A DNA stretch of 36,532 bases from Bacteroidales bacterium UBA3808 (GTDB lineage Bacteria > Bacteroidota > Bacteroidia > Bacteroidales > Paludibacteraceae). The position numbers and the translations under genes are program-made. Below the pieces are notes generated by a model. That model was not told the origin of the DNA, did not search any database, and was given only the letters and a program-made list of their open reading frames with translations. Positions within the stretch are counted from its first letter, which is position 1. Each line of letters starts with the position of its first letter. Below are positions 6,968 through 14,934 of this stretch, piece after piece. The stretch covers positions 1 to 36,532 of the forward strand of contig DFEG01000024.1 in assembly GCA_002369075.1 (NCBI GenBank), written 5' to 3'.

Positions 6968-7876
6968 ATGTACAAAGCTACAGACAAGATAAGTGATCTC
7001 ATGGCGCATGAGGAAGACGCGATTCAGATTATCAGCCGTTTCGGTCTGGAAATGGGCGTCGGGGATCAGACGATAGAGCAAGTATGCGCAGCGCACAATG
7101 TGCACACACCTACGTTCCTGGCGGTGGTCAACTACAAGGTTTTCAAGCACCGTGCCTTACCCGCCGACATAGACCTCCCTACCCTGCAGAAGTTCCTGCA
7201 TAACGCCCATGCCTATTTCCTCGATTTCCGGCTTCCGAGGCTTCGCCGTTCGCTCATCGAAGCGATCATTCCGGCAGATCCGATGACCAAGATCCCGGGG
7301 TTGATACTACGGTGCTACGATGAGTTTGTGGAGGAGATCCGTACGCACATCGAGCATGAGAACGAAGGCCTCTACGAGGAGCACGCGCATGACGACCAGC
7401 GGATCACCGACAAACTGACGGAGATCAAGAACCTGATCATCAAGTACTATCCGGGAGCGTCCGACAAGAGCGGCAGTACTGCGCACCAGCAATCAGCGAT
7501 CACCTATCTGCTCATCTCCGTAATGAGCGATTTATGGCATACGGAGCAGGATTTCGCGGACCACTGCGCCATCGAGGACTATATCTTACGTCCGGCTGTT
7601 GCGCTTGCTAACGGCAAGAAAGCAAGAGGTCCCAAATCGCTCAGCCGAACGGCGCAACCCGAGCAGGAGGAACTCTCCGAACGCGAGAAAGACGTCTTAA
7701 TCCAAGTCGTCCGCGGTCTGAGCAACAAAGAGATCGCCGATGTCCTCTGTATCTCGATGCACACGGTCGTTTCCCACCGCAAACATATCACCCGCAAGCT
7801 CAATATCCACTCCACCGCGGGTCTGACGATCTACGCGATTGTCAACAAACTGATTGACATCAATTCCCTGGAATAA
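6968..7876 (+). CDS. Hemerythrin-like sensor fused to LuxR-type DNA-binding domain
   Basis: The start is ATG 6968 (MYKATDKISDLM), just after the promoter; 302 residues. Residues 1-60 resemble the N-terminal ScdA/RIC-type helical domain (ISRFGLEMGVGDQTIEQVC), but the usual cysteine pair of iron-repair proteins is replaced by GVGD. Residues about 75-210 form a four-helix hemerythrin-like domain with candidate iron ligands H78, H81, H127, H130, E131, H139, H191, E193 and H199. Residues about 236-300 are a LuxR/GerE helix-turn-helix (LSEREKDVLIQVVRGLSNKE, then HRKHITRKLNIHSTAGL). A di-iron centre reading oxygen, nitric oxide or redox state and controlling transcription is a reasonable inference. 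I recall similar proteins as common in Bacteroides. Its targets are not visible here. Confidence 0.85.
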   Translation: MYKATDKISDLMAHEEDAIQIISRFGLEMGVGDQTIEQVCAAHNVHTPTFLAVVNYKVFKHRALPADIDLPTLQKFLHNAHAYFLDFRLPRLRRSLIEAIIPADPMTKIPGLILRCYDEFVEEIRTHIEHENEGLYEEHAHDDQRITDKLTEIKNLIIKYYPGASDKSGSTAHQQSAITYLLISVMSDLWHTEQDFADHCAIEDYILRPAVALANGKKARGPKSLSRTAQPEQEELSEREKDVLIQVVRGLSNKEIADVLCISMHTVVSHRKHITRKLNIHSTAGLTIYAIVNKLIDINSLE

Positions 7877-7927
7877 GCCAAGACAATATACAGGCGAAAT
7901 ATCGTGTATTCATGCACGATTACAAAC

Positions 7928-7955
7928 AAAAGGAGTCACGATCGTGACTCCTTTT
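7928..7955. terminator. Bidirectional intrinsic terminator
   Basis: A perfect 28-nt palindrome, AAAAGGAGTCACGA and its complement, with A and T runs at either end. It lies between the end of the plus-strand regulator (7876) and the leftward tRNA region, so it can stop transcription from both sides. Confidence 0.85.
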
Positions 7956-7957
7956 TG

Positions 7958-8022
7958 CGGTGCGGACGAGACTCGAACTCGCGACCAAGTGAATTGGTAT
8001 TCACGAGATTCGGTCTCTGCAC
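7958..8022 (-). pseudogene. Broken tRNA-Asp copy (3' half only)
   Basis: On the minus strand the T arm and 3' acceptor strand are identical to those of the intact tRNA-Asp; 35 bases at 7952-7986 equal 8049-8083. The 5' half is unrelated: no GGTGCGG acceptor strand, and the region where the anticodon arm should be folds as GTGAA-TACCAA-TTCAC with a 6-base loop. It cannot form a normal tRNA. It is followed by the terminator at 7928-7955. It may be a tandem duplication remnant or an attachment-site scar. Confidence 0.65.
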
Positions 8023-8053
8023 AAAAAACAAAAACACCCTTTCGGATGTTTTT
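8023..8053 (-). terminator. Intrinsic terminator of tRNA-Asp
   Basis: On the minus strand AAAAACATCC pairs with GGGTGTTTTT (8053-8030) around a GAAA tetraloop, with one T-G wobble. G and six Ts (8028-8023) follow. It begins two bases after the tRNA 3' end. Confidence 0.8.
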
Positions 8054-8054
8054 G

Positions 8055-8128
8055 CGGTGCGGACGAGACTCGAACTCGCGACCTACGGCGTGACAGGCCG
8101 GTATTCTAACCAACTGAACTACCGCACC
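8055..8128 (-). tRNA. tRNA-Asp(GTC)
   Basis: On the minus strand the sequence folds as a complete 74-nt cloverleaf. GGTGCGG pairs with CCGCACC in the acceptor stem, followed by discriminator G; the D arm carries GTTCAGTTGGTTAGAAT; the anticodon arm is CCGGC-CTGTCAC-GCCGG-like with anticodon GTC; the T arm is GCGAG-TTCGAGT-CTCGT. No 3' CCA is encoded, so it must be added after transcription. It has its own promoter (8159-8190) and terminator (8023-8053). Confidence 0.95.
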
Positions 8129-8158
8129 AGGTAGTGTGCCTCTTTTCAAAAGCGAGTG

Positions 8159-8190
8159 CAAAGGTACTGCTTTTTTTTGACATGACCAAA
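8159..8190 (-). promoter_or_regulatory. Bacteroides-type promoter of tRNA-Asp
   Basis: On the minus strand TTTG (8190-8187), 20-nt spacer, TACCTTTG (8166-8159). The start of transcription near 8154 gives a leader of about 25 nt to the tRNA 5' end. Confidence 0.85.
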
Positions 8191-8208
8191 TATTTTGGCA
8201 CTTTTTTT

Positions 8209-9012
8209 TCAAAAAAATGCATTTTCTGTTTTTTTCACCGCCCGATGAGCGGATCTTTGGGTCCAACGGCGTTGTTTATTGCTCATTTCAGGGTTTCTGT
8301 AGCGGTTTCGGCGTACATCTTTTCCTGTAATAATTTCATACCAAACGCACGCCGCCGTATATCGTCCATAGACATAATTGAGATGGTAGCCGTCCCGGCA
8401 GAGAGTGTCCCCGAGCTTGGTTGCCCTTGCATTTTGGATAGCCAGACCGCAGGGGACCAAAATCCATTTACAATTGGACGATTTACGATGTACGATTTGC
8501 ACCACATAACGGGTACAGGACTGAATACTGTCCCACATTTCCTGCTGATTGTTGTGATATCTCGGGAAAGCGGGGTGCTTGGCATCGGCGGCATATGCCC
8601 AGGTCTGCATCCAGCACAGCCGGGCGGAAGGCTGGTAACGGCGTACGGTGTCAATCAACATCGAGAGCCATGGCTCATAGGAACTCTTGATTCCGGAATC
8701 GTGGCTTGCCTGCTGGAGGGAGATATAGTCATACGTACCGTCCATGAGCGCCTGCCGGAGGGTAATAGTGTCCTTGACGAGCCGCGGTACAGCGTTCGTG
8801 CAGACACGGTGCGAGTACACGGCAGTGTCGCGAAGCAGGAAATCCGCGTGCTGCTCCAAAGAACACCCTCCGTAATAAAGGTTATGCACCTCCACCTGCA
8901 CACCTTTCTCGTCGCATAGCGGCACTAACTCCTGCTCCACGGCATCCCATGAAAACGAGTTACCAATACACAAGATGCGGATGACCAAAATTATTTGTAA
9001 CAAATGACTCAT
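8209..9012 (-). CDS. DUF4886 / SGNH-hydrolase-like protein
   Basis: The frame is open from 9066, but the likely start is the ATG at 9012, giving MSHLLQIILVIRILCIGNSF; 267 residues. The motif LCIGNSFSWD is the nucleophile block of SGNH-type esterases as seen in DUF4886. YYGGCSLEQH, YISLQQASHDSG and a late DGYHLNYVYGRY supply the other family blocks (Gly, Asn/Gln and His). Such proteins are probably carbohydrate or acyl esterases; the real substrate is unknown. The N-terminus is hydrophobic but merges straight into the first beta strand, so export is uncertain. It is the last gene of the long leftward block, 64 bases after polA, and the extreme C-terminus (basic, ending TENAFF) is not part of the conserved fold. 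Confidence 0.75.
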   Translation of the reverse strand: MSHLLQIILVIRILCIGNSFSWDAVEQELVPLCDEKGVQVEVHNLYYGGCSLEQHADFLLRDTAVYSHRVCTNAVPRLVKDTITLRQALMDGTYDYISLQQASHDSGIKSSYEPWLSMLIDTVRRYQPSARLCWMQTWAYAADAKHPAFPRYHNNQQEMWDSIQSCTRYVVQIVHRKSSNCKWILVPCGLAIQNARATKLGDTLCRDGYHLNYVYGRYTAACVWYEIITGKDVRRNRYRNPEMSNKQRRWTQRSAHRAVKKTENAFF

Positions 9013-9075
9013 AGTACTCAAACGTTGCGTAGTGGTAACGATGTGGTAATGTAAATGGACCGACAAGAGGCAGCA

Positions 9076-11418
9076 TTAATGCGCTTCGAGCCAATTCTCG
9101 CCTACTCCACATTCGGCAATCAGGGGAACAGAAAGGTGCACGGCGTTCTGCATCTCGGAGACCACGATTTCCTGTACGCGCTCCGTTTCCTCACGCGGGA
9201 CATTGAAGTTCAGTTCGTCGTGTACCTGCATAATCATCTGCGCACGCAGGTTCTCTGCTTTGAGGCGGCGGTGAATGGAGACCATCGCCATCTTGATGAT
9301 ATCCGCCGCCGTACCTTGGATAGGCGCGTTGACGGCATTGCGCTCGGCAAACGAGCGAACCGTGGCATTGTGTGAATGGATATCCGGCAGGTAGCGCTTG
9401 CGCCCAAAAAGAGTCTCCGCATAGCCTCGCTGACGCGCCAGTTCCTTCTGCGCCTCAATATACTCAATAACCCGTGGGAAAGCCGCAAAATAGTCGTCTA
9501 TGAGTTTCTTTGCCTCGGCGCGGGAACAATCGAGTTGCTGCGAGAGCCCGAAAGCCGAGATGCCATAGATAATACCGAAATTGGCGGTCTTGGCCTGCCG
9601 GCGCTGGTCCTTGGTGACTTGGCCGATAGGCAGATTGAATATCTTTGCCGCCGTGGCGGCGTGAATATCCTGCCCGTTGCGGAAAGCGGTCAGCATATGC
9701 TCGTCCTGGCTGAAATGCGCCATGAGGCGGAGCTCAATCTGGCTGTAGTCGGCGGATAGGAAGACACAGCCCTCGTCAGGAATGACCGCCTCGCGGATAA
9801 AGCGTCCGCGCTCCGAGCGGATAGGCAGGTTCTGGAGGTTCGGATTGGAACTGCTCAAACGCCCCGTAGCCGTCACCGTCTGGTTATAGGTAGTGTGGAT
9901 CTTTCCGTCCTCGGCGATATAGCTTGGGAGTGCCGATATATAGGTTGTGATCAGTTTAGAGAGGGCTCTAAAGTCCAGAATCAGTCCGACAATCTCATGA
10001 CGGTCCTTCAGTGCCACCAGCACTTCCTCGGAGGTCGAGTACTGCCCGTTGCGGGATTTCTTTGCCTTGGTATCCAGTTGGAGTTTGTCAAAGAGCAGTT
10101 CGCCGACCTGTTTAGGGCTGTTGATATTAAAAGTTTCGCCCGCAAGCGCATATATACGTGACTCAATGCCCTTCAGTTCTTCGGAAAGGGAGGCCTCCGC
10201 CTGTTTGAGTTTGGATACATCTATCCGCACGCCTGCCGCCTCCATCTCCCGGAGAACAGGCACCAACGGCAGCTCGACCTCGTTGTATAAGTTCCAGAGA
10301 TCAGCGTCCGCCTTGAGGGCATTCCAGTCAGGCTCTTTGTAGGGGTTGAACGCCACCTCGGGATTCAGCAGATACTGACAGAGGCGGTTCTCAATGGTAT
10401 CGAAAGTATTTACCATTTGGTCATTTACCATTTGGTTATTTTGCGCTTCTGCAGAGGCAAAGAGATCAAGTTGGTTAGAGTCAGCGGGTTTGACCGGTTT
10501 GGCGGGTCTGGCAGAAGATTTCTGAGTATTCGGAGCACTCTGGGAACTCGGAGTTGTCGGCGGGAGTCTGCGCAGGAGTGTGTTGAACTCCAGCTCCCTG
10601 TAGAGGGCGGTCAGTGCCTCCAAGTCCGGTTCTTTCCTGCTGAGCAGTTCCTCGTCGAGCGTAATCGGCACGTCCGTACGGATGGTAGCAAGAAAACGGG
10701 AGAACTTGATCTCCTCGGTCTGGCTCTCCACCTTGGTACGTAGGGCGCCTTTGAGCTGAGCGGTGTTCGCCAACAGGTTGTCTATCGACCCGAACTGCTG
10801 CAGGAGCGCCACCGCCGTTTTCTCCCCCACTCCTTTGCATCCGGGTATATTGTCACTGGCGTCTCCCATGAGGCCTAAGAGGTCTATCACCTGCGCCTGG
10901 TTCTCCAGTCCGTATTTGGCGCAGACCTCCTGCGGTCCCATCAACTCGAACCCGCCGGTGTGACGCGGACGGTACATGAATATGTGGTTCGAGACCAACT
11001 GACCATAGTCTTTATCGGGCGTCGCCATATAGACCTCAAAACCGGCTTGTTCCGCTTGTCTGGAAAGCGTACCGATAGTATCATCAGCCTCGAAACCGGG
11101 CACTTCAAGTACCGGTATGTTCATGGCTGTGAGGAGTTGTTTGATGACCGGCACCGCCTTGCGGATGTCCTCCGGCGTCTCGGGTCGCTGGGCTTTGTAT
11201 TGCTCGTACGCCTCATGACGGAAGGTACCGCCGGCAGGGTCAAAAGCGACTCCTATATGGGTGGGGTTGATTTTCCTGATCAGATCCTCGAGTGTGACGG
11301 CAAAACCGAAGACAGCGGAGGTGTTCTCGCCCTTGCTGTTCATTCGAGGGGCTTTGATGAACGCATAGTACGCACGGAATATCATTGCGTACGCGTCGAT
11401 AAGAAGCAGTTTTTTCAT
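9076..11418 (-). CDS. polA: DNA polymerase I lacking an intact 3'-5' exonuclease domain
   Basis: 780 residues, clearly PolA: the 5' nuclease domain (residues 1-290) starts KKLLLIDAYAMIFRAYYAF and contains FEADDTIGTL and GLMGDASDNIPG. The polymerase domain (from about 385) has TATGRLSSSNPNLQNLPIR, SADYSQIELRLMAH (motif A), RRQAKTANFGIIYG (O helix) and MQVHDEL (motif C). It fills gaps in repair and removes RNA primers. Typical Bacteroidales PolA is about 900 residues or more. Here the middle 3'-5' exonuclease domain is reduced to a remnant of about 50 residues (DTIENRLCQYLLNPE ... LKADADLW), with no DxE catalytic motif. A linker with a repeated NQMVN precedes the remnant. Proofreading is therefore probably absent. 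Confidence 0.95.
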   Translation of the reverse strand: MKKLLLIDAYAMIFRAYYAFIKAPRMNSKGENTSAVFGFAVTLEDLIRKINPTHIGVAFDPAGGTFRHEAYEQYKAQRPETPEDIRKAVPVIKQLLTAMNIPVLEVPGFEADDTIGTLSRQAEQAGFEVYMATPDKDYGQLVSNHIFMYRPRHTGGFELMGPQEVCAKYGLENQAQVIDLLGLMGDASDNIPGCKGVGEKTAVALLQQFGSIDNLLANTAQLKGALRTKVESQTEEIKFSRFLATIRTDVPITLDEELLSRKEPDLEALTALYRELEFNTLLRRLPPTTPSSQSAPNTQKSSARPAKPVKPADSNQLDLFASAEAQNNQMVNDQMVNTFDTIENRLCQYLLNPEVAFNPYKEPDWNALKADADLWNLYNEVELPLVPVLREMEAAGVRIDVSKLKQAEASLSEELKGIESRIYALAGETFNINSPKQVGELLFDKLQLDTKAKKSRNGQYSTSEEVLVALKDRHEIVGLILDFRALSKLITTYISALPSYIAEDGKIHTTYNQTVTATGRLSSSNPNLQNLPIRSERGRFIREAVIPDEGCVFLSADYSQIELRLMAHFSQDEHMLTAFRNGQDIHAATAAKIFNLPIGQVTKDQRRQAKTANFGIIYGISAFGLSQQLDCSRAEAKKLIDDYFAAFPRVIEYIEAQKELARQRGYAETLFGRKRYLPDIHSHNATVRSFAERNAVNAPIQGTAADIIKMAMVSIHRRLKAENLRAQMIMQVHDELNFNVPREETERVQEIVVSEMQNAVHLSVPLIAECGVGENWLEAH
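10409..10436. repeat. 15-bp-period repeat inside polA linker
   Basis: The 13-base word TTTACCATTTGGT occurs at 10409-10421 and 10424-10436 (period 15 bp), encoding the repeated NQMVN of the PolA linker. It sits exactly where the proofreading domain of usual PolA proteins should begin. Confidence 0.75.
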
Positions 11419-11421
11419 GGT

Positions 11422-12084
11422 TTACCAGTTAATGGGCTGCAGCCCGTTCTTAATCAGATAGTTGTTTGCCGCGGAGAAATGTCCGCAGCCGTCAAAGCCG
11501 CGATAGACGGAAAGCGGCGAGGGGTGAGAGGTCTGGAGGACAAGGTGTCTTCGCCGGTCGATGAACTGCCCTTTGCGCTGGGCGTACGATCCCCACAACA
11601 TGAAGACCAGATGTTCGCGCTCCCTGTTAAGCGCCGCTATCGCCGCATCGGTCAGTTCTTCCCATCCCTTTCCCTGATGGCTTCCGGCTTTGTGCGCCTC
11701 GACTGTCAGAGTGGCATTAAGGAGCAGTACGCCCTGCTGCGCCCACCGGCGGAGGTCGCCGCTCTGCGGAATAGGTGTGCCGAGATCCCGATGGATTTCC
11801 TTGTAGATATTCATCAGCGACGGGGGTATCTGCACCCCCTCGGGCACCGAGAATGAGAGCCCCATCGCCTGCCCATCTTCATGGTAGGGGTCCTGACCGA
11901 TGATGACCACCCGCACCGACTCAAAGGGACAGGAATCAAAAGCATTAAAAATCAGACCTGCCGGAGGGAAACACCGGCGGGTCTGGTATTGGGAACGGAC
12001 ATAAGAGGTGAGGAGTTCGAAATAAGGCTTGTCAAACTCCGGTTGTAATACTCGTTGCCAAGATGGGTCTATCCGTACCTTCAT
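11422..12084 (-). CDS. ung: Uracil-DNA glycosylase
   Basis: 220 residues from ATG 12084; a TTG one codon earlier is less likely. Family 1 UDG motifs are present: the catalytic water-activating block GQDPYH at 63-68, LLLNATLTVE in the middle and the DNA-intercalating HPSPLS loop at about 187-192. It removes uracil from DNA arising by cytosine deamination or dUTP incorporation, starting base excision repair. The start codon overlaps the queA stop in a TGATG arrangement, so coupling is likely. polA, which could fill the resulting gap, follows after 3 bases. The length is normal for the family and no key residue is missing. Confidence 0.97.
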   Translation of the reverse strand: MKVRIDPSWQRVLQPEFDKPYFELLTSYVRSQYQTRRCFPPAGLIFNAFDSCPFESVRVVIIGQDPYHEDGQAMGLSFSVPEGVQIPPSLMNIYKEIHRDLGTPIPQSGDLRRWAQQGVLLLNATLTVEAHKAGSHQGKGWEELTDAAIAALNREREHLVFMLWGSYAQRKGQFIDRRRHLVLQTSHPSPLSVYRGFDGCGHFSAANNYLIKNGLQPINW

Positions 12085-13205
12085 CAATCCACTATTAACA
12101 TTGCGTCGCCGTAGTCACCGAACCGGTAACCTTCCTTGACGGCTTCTTCATAGGCGTTCATCGTCTCCTCGTACCCTGCGAAAGCAGCCACCATGAGCAT
12201 CTGACTCGACTGCGGCAGATAGAAGTTGACAAAGAAACTGTTAGCCGAGGAGAACGTATAGGGCGGGAATATGAACTTATTGGTCCACCCGTCGTACGGC
12301 TTGAGCATTCCGTTGGTTCCGACCACGGTCTCCATGGCGCGCATGATCTCAGTACCGACAGCGCAGATGCGTTTGGAGTTTGCATGGGCTTTGTTGACCG
12401 CACTGACCATCGCCTCGGGCAGAATAATCTGCTCTGACTCCATTTTGTTTTTCGTTAGATCCTCCACATCAATCTCCTTAAACACGCCGAGTGACACATG
12501 GCTTGTCATGAAAGCGGACTCTATGCCGTGTATCTCCATGCGTTTGAGCAGTTGTTTGGAGAAATGCAGACCCGAAGCAGGGGCGGCCACCGCGCCAATC
12601 TTGTCTGCAAAAACAGTCTGATAGCGCTCGTTATCCATCTCTTTCACCGGCTGGTCGCGGAAGATCTCGGTGTATTTCTCGAAGGTCTCCGGATCCATCG
12701 GACGACGTATATACCTGGGCAGCGGAGCGCTTCCAAGCGCATAGAGACGGGGTACGAACTCCTCGTTGTCATAGTCCGTAAGGAAACGGAATGTACGCCC
12801 GCGACTGGTGGTGTTGTCGATCACCTCGGCTACGATAGAGGGGTCGTCCTCGAAGGTAAGCTTGTTACCGATACGGATCTTGCGTGCCGGCTCGACCAAT
12901 ACATCCCAGTAACGGTTACGGTGGTTCAGCTCGCGGAGCAGGAACACCTCTATCAAGGCGTTCGTTTTCTCTTTATGCCCCCAGAGACGTGCCGGGAAGA
13001 CCTTGGTGTCATTGAATACAAAGAGGTCGCCCTCATCAAAGTAATTCACCAGTTCCGGCAGCGTCTTATGCTCGATCTCACCCGTCTTGCGGTGAAGCAC
13101 CATCATACGCGCCTCGTCACGGTAAGAGGCGGGGAATTGGGCGATTTGTTCCTCCGGCAATCTGAATTTGAACTGACAGAGTCTTATATCATTGGATTTG
13201 TACAT
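12084..13205 (-). CDS. queA: S-adenosylmethionine:tRNA ribosyltransferase-isomerase
   Basis: 373 residues. QueA hallmarks include FRLPEEQIAQFPASYRDEARM near the N-terminus, DLFVFNDTKVFPARLWG, ERYQTVFADKIGAVAAPASGLHF (the most conserved block), HVSLGVFKEI and, towards the C-terminus, FIFPPYTF. It transfers and isomerises the ribose of SAM onto 7-aminomethyl-7-deazaguanine in tRNA to form epoxyqueuosine, at the wobble position of His, Asp, Asn and Tyr tRNAs. A tRNA-Asp with a GTC anticodon, a queuosine substrate, lies 4 kb away. Its start region overlaps truB by 17 bases and its TGA overlaps the ung start. It is slightly longer than E. coli QueA, which I believe is usual in Bacteroidetes. Confidence 0.97.
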   Translation of the reverse strand: MYKSNDIRLCQFKFRLPEEQIAQFPASYRDEARMMVLHRKTGEIEHKTLPELVNYFDEGDLFVFNDTKVFPARLWGHKEKTNALIEVFLLRELNHRNRYWDVLVEPARKIRIGNKLTFEDDPSIVAEVIDNTTSRGRTFRFLTDYDNEEFVPRLYALGSAPLPRYIRRPMDPETFEKYTEIFRDQPVKEMDNERYQTVFADKIGAVAAPASGLHFSKQLLKRMEIHGIESAFMTSHVSLGVFKEIDVEDLTKNKMESEQIILPEAMVSAVNKAHANSKRICAVGTEIMRAMETVVGTNGMLKPYDGWTNKFIFPPYTFSSANSFFVNFYLPQSSQMLMVAAFAGYEETMNAYEEAVKEGYRFGDYGDAMLIVD

Positions 13206-13899
13206 GCTCGTATTCGTTTAGTTTTTCTAAAAAGGTTTCTATAGTATAACAGTTCTCTACGCGGGTGTCTCCTACACGTGTGCGCCGCAGGGCAATCAAA
13301 TGGGCCCCTGAGTTCAGCCGTTCGCCTATGTCGCGCGCCAGTGCCCGGATATAAGTGCCTTTGGAGCAGACGATACGGAGAGTGAGTTGCATCCGGGCTT
13401 CATCGAAGGCAAGCACCTCTATCTCGTCTATCACCAGGAGCTTGGGTTTGAGTTCGACCGTCTCTCCCTTGCGTGCCAGCTGGTACGCCCTCTTTCCATT
13501 GATCTGGACGGCGGAGAACATGGGCGGCACCTGCCACTGCTCGCCCAAGAAGAGCGGGATGGTCTCGTCTATCAGCGCGCGGGTGATATGCTCTGTCGGG
13601 TACGTTGCGTCTATCTCCTTCTCCAAATCATAACTGGGCGTTGTCGCGCCTAACTGAAGGGTGGCGACGTACTCCTTGACATCATACTGGAGTTGGTCTA
13701 TGAGCTTGGTCTTGCGACCGGTACAGATGATCACCACGCCTGTCGCAAGAGGGTCGAGGGTGCCGGTGTGACCGACCTTCAGTTTCTTCGTCCCCAACTT
13801 CCTGCACAGGTTGTACCGCACTTTGGCTACCAGATCGAAGGAAGTCCAGTGGAGCGGTTTGTCGAAAGCCAGAATCTCTCCTTGCTCAAAATCCCACAT
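13189..13899 (-). CDS. truB: tRNA pseudouridine(55) synthase
   Basis: 236 residues. The N-terminus has DKPLHWTSFDLVAKVR, and the catalytic aspartate is D49 in KVGHTGTLDPLATGVV. The conserved EVLAF and CSKGTYIRALARDIG blocks follow. TruB makes pseudouridine 55 in the T loop of most tRNAs. The protein is at the short end for TruB and lacks an obvious PUA domain at the C-terminus, which I believe is common in Bacteroidetes. It lies between uppP (one base away) and queA (17-base overlap) in the leftward block. Confidence 0.96.
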   Translation of the reverse strand: MWDFEQGEILAFDKPLHWTSFDLVAKVRYNLCRKLGTKKLKVGHTGTLDPLATGVVIICTGRKTKLIDQLQYDVKEYVATLQLGATTPSYDLEKEIDATYPTEHITRALIDETIPLFLGEQWQVPPMFSAVQINGKRAYQLARKGETVELKPKLLVIDEIEVLAFDEARMQLTLRIVCSKGTYIRALARDIGERLNSGAHLIALRRTRVGDTRVENCYTIETFLEKLNEYEHVQIQ

Positions 13900-13900
13900 A

Positions 13901-14707
13901 TCAGCAGAAGGTTGTGACGATAGCTATCGAACCGACTATTGCACAGTAAACAGCGAACCAGACAAGACGCTGGCGGCGGACTATCTCTATCATGAACCGG
14001 CAGGCAAAACAGCCGGTGACGAACGCAGCAATGAAGCCCGTCACGGCAGGCAGCAGTTCCAGATTCATGCTCGCCTCGCCCTGAAGGATATCCAGCATAT
14101 CAAGAAACGCCTCCCCCAAGATCGGGATAAGCACCATGAGGAAGGAGAACTGCGCCACACTCTCTTTCTTCACGCCGCAGAGAAGTCCCGTGGCGATGGT
14201 CGAACCCGAGCGGCTCAGGCCGGGGAGTACCGCACACGCCTGCGCTATGCCGATAATGACAGCGTCCTTGTAGCCCACTTCATGCCCCGCGCCCTGACGC
14301 TTCTTCTGAAGCCACTCGCTGAGTGCCAGCAGTACCGCCGTTACGAGCAAACAGATGCCTACCAACAGCAGCCCGTTGCCAAAGAACGCCTCGACATCGT
14401 CCTTGAAAAACATCCCCACGATGAAAACAGGGATCATGGAGACGAAAATCTTTGCTACATAATCCTTCTCGGCGTTCCACCGGAGAGTGGTAAACGTGCC
14501 CTTGAAAAGTTGCGCCACCTCGCGGTAGAAGATGACCAGCGTAGATAAGACGGTAGCCGTGTGAACCAGAATGGCAAACGACAAGTTCTCTTCACCGGAC
14601 GTACCTAACAACGCCTGGCATATCTCCAAGTGACCCGACGAAGAAACAGGAAGAAACTCCGTCAAGCCCTGCACGATACCTAAAATGAGAGCCTCTAACC
14701 AATTCAT
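13901..14707 (-). CDS. uppP: Undecaprenyl-diphosphate phosphatase
   Basis: 268 residues, very hydrophobic, with about eight membrane helices. The family motifs are GLTEFLPVSSSGHLEI at about 14-29 and PGLSRSGSTIATGLLCG at about 161-177. The glutamate, serine, arginine and histidine in these blocks form the active site. It removes one phosphate from undecaprenyl diphosphate, recycling the lipid carrier for peptidoglycan and surface polysaccharide; free enzyme also causes bacitracin resistance. Its start overlaps the DUF3098 stop by 4 bases and the truB start is one base after its stop, so it is firmly in the operon. Confidence 0.96.
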   Translation of the reverse strand: MNWLEALILGIVQGLTEFLPVSSSGHLEICQALLGTSGEENLSFAILVHTATVLSTLVIFYREVAQLFKGTFTTLRWNAEKDYVAKIFVSMIPVFIVGMFFKDDVEAFFGNGLLLVGICLLVTAVLLALSEWLQKKRQGAGHEVGYKDAVIIGIAQACAVLPGLSRSGSTIATGLLCGVKKESVAQFSFLMVLIPILGEAFLDMLDILQGEASMNLELLPAVTGFIAAFVTGCFACRFMIEIVRRQRLVWFAVYCAIVGSIAIVTTFC

Positions 14708-14919
14708 TTTTTCTTAGTGCGGAATAAGATGGCAAACAACATGAACACAAACCCGAAAAGGGAAATCATCGGTCCTACCGTTATGCGGCGGAAAGAGAAG
14801 ATGTCCGGATTATAGACCTCTCCGGACGGTTCGCCCGCCATGAGCGCAAAGCCGAGAATGATAATGGCTACCGAGACACCTATCAAAATGAGGTTGAGTG
14901 TAGGTAATGTATGTTTCAT
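14704..14919 (-). CDS. DUF3098 family small membrane protein
   Basis: 71 residues with two hydrophobic helices (LNLILIGVSVAIIILGFALM and MISLFGFVFMLFAILF) joined by a periplasmic loop with VYNPDIFSFRRITVGP. The loop motif and position between ftsX and uppP match what I recall of DUF3098, a Bacteroidetes family without known function. Its stop overlaps the uppP start by 4 bases. The constant pairing with ftsX and uppP suggests a role in the cell envelope; that is inference from gene order only. Confidence 0.85.
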   Translation of the reverse strand: MKHTLPTLNLILIGVSVAIIILGFALMAGEPSGEVYNPDIFSFRRITVGPMISLFGFVFMLFAILFRTKKK

Positions 14920-14934
14920 AACTAAAATGCTTAT

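Noticed and set aside
6759..7150. Minus-strand frames opposite the DUF4491 and LuxR-regulator genes
   Set aside because: They are mirror frames of well-supported plus-strand genes and lack family motifs.
8154..8208. T-rich and A-rich tracts upstream of tRNA-Asp as a terminator of the DUF4886 gene
   Set aside because: No stem precedes the T-run on the relevant strand, and the sequence is fully explained by the tRNA promoter.
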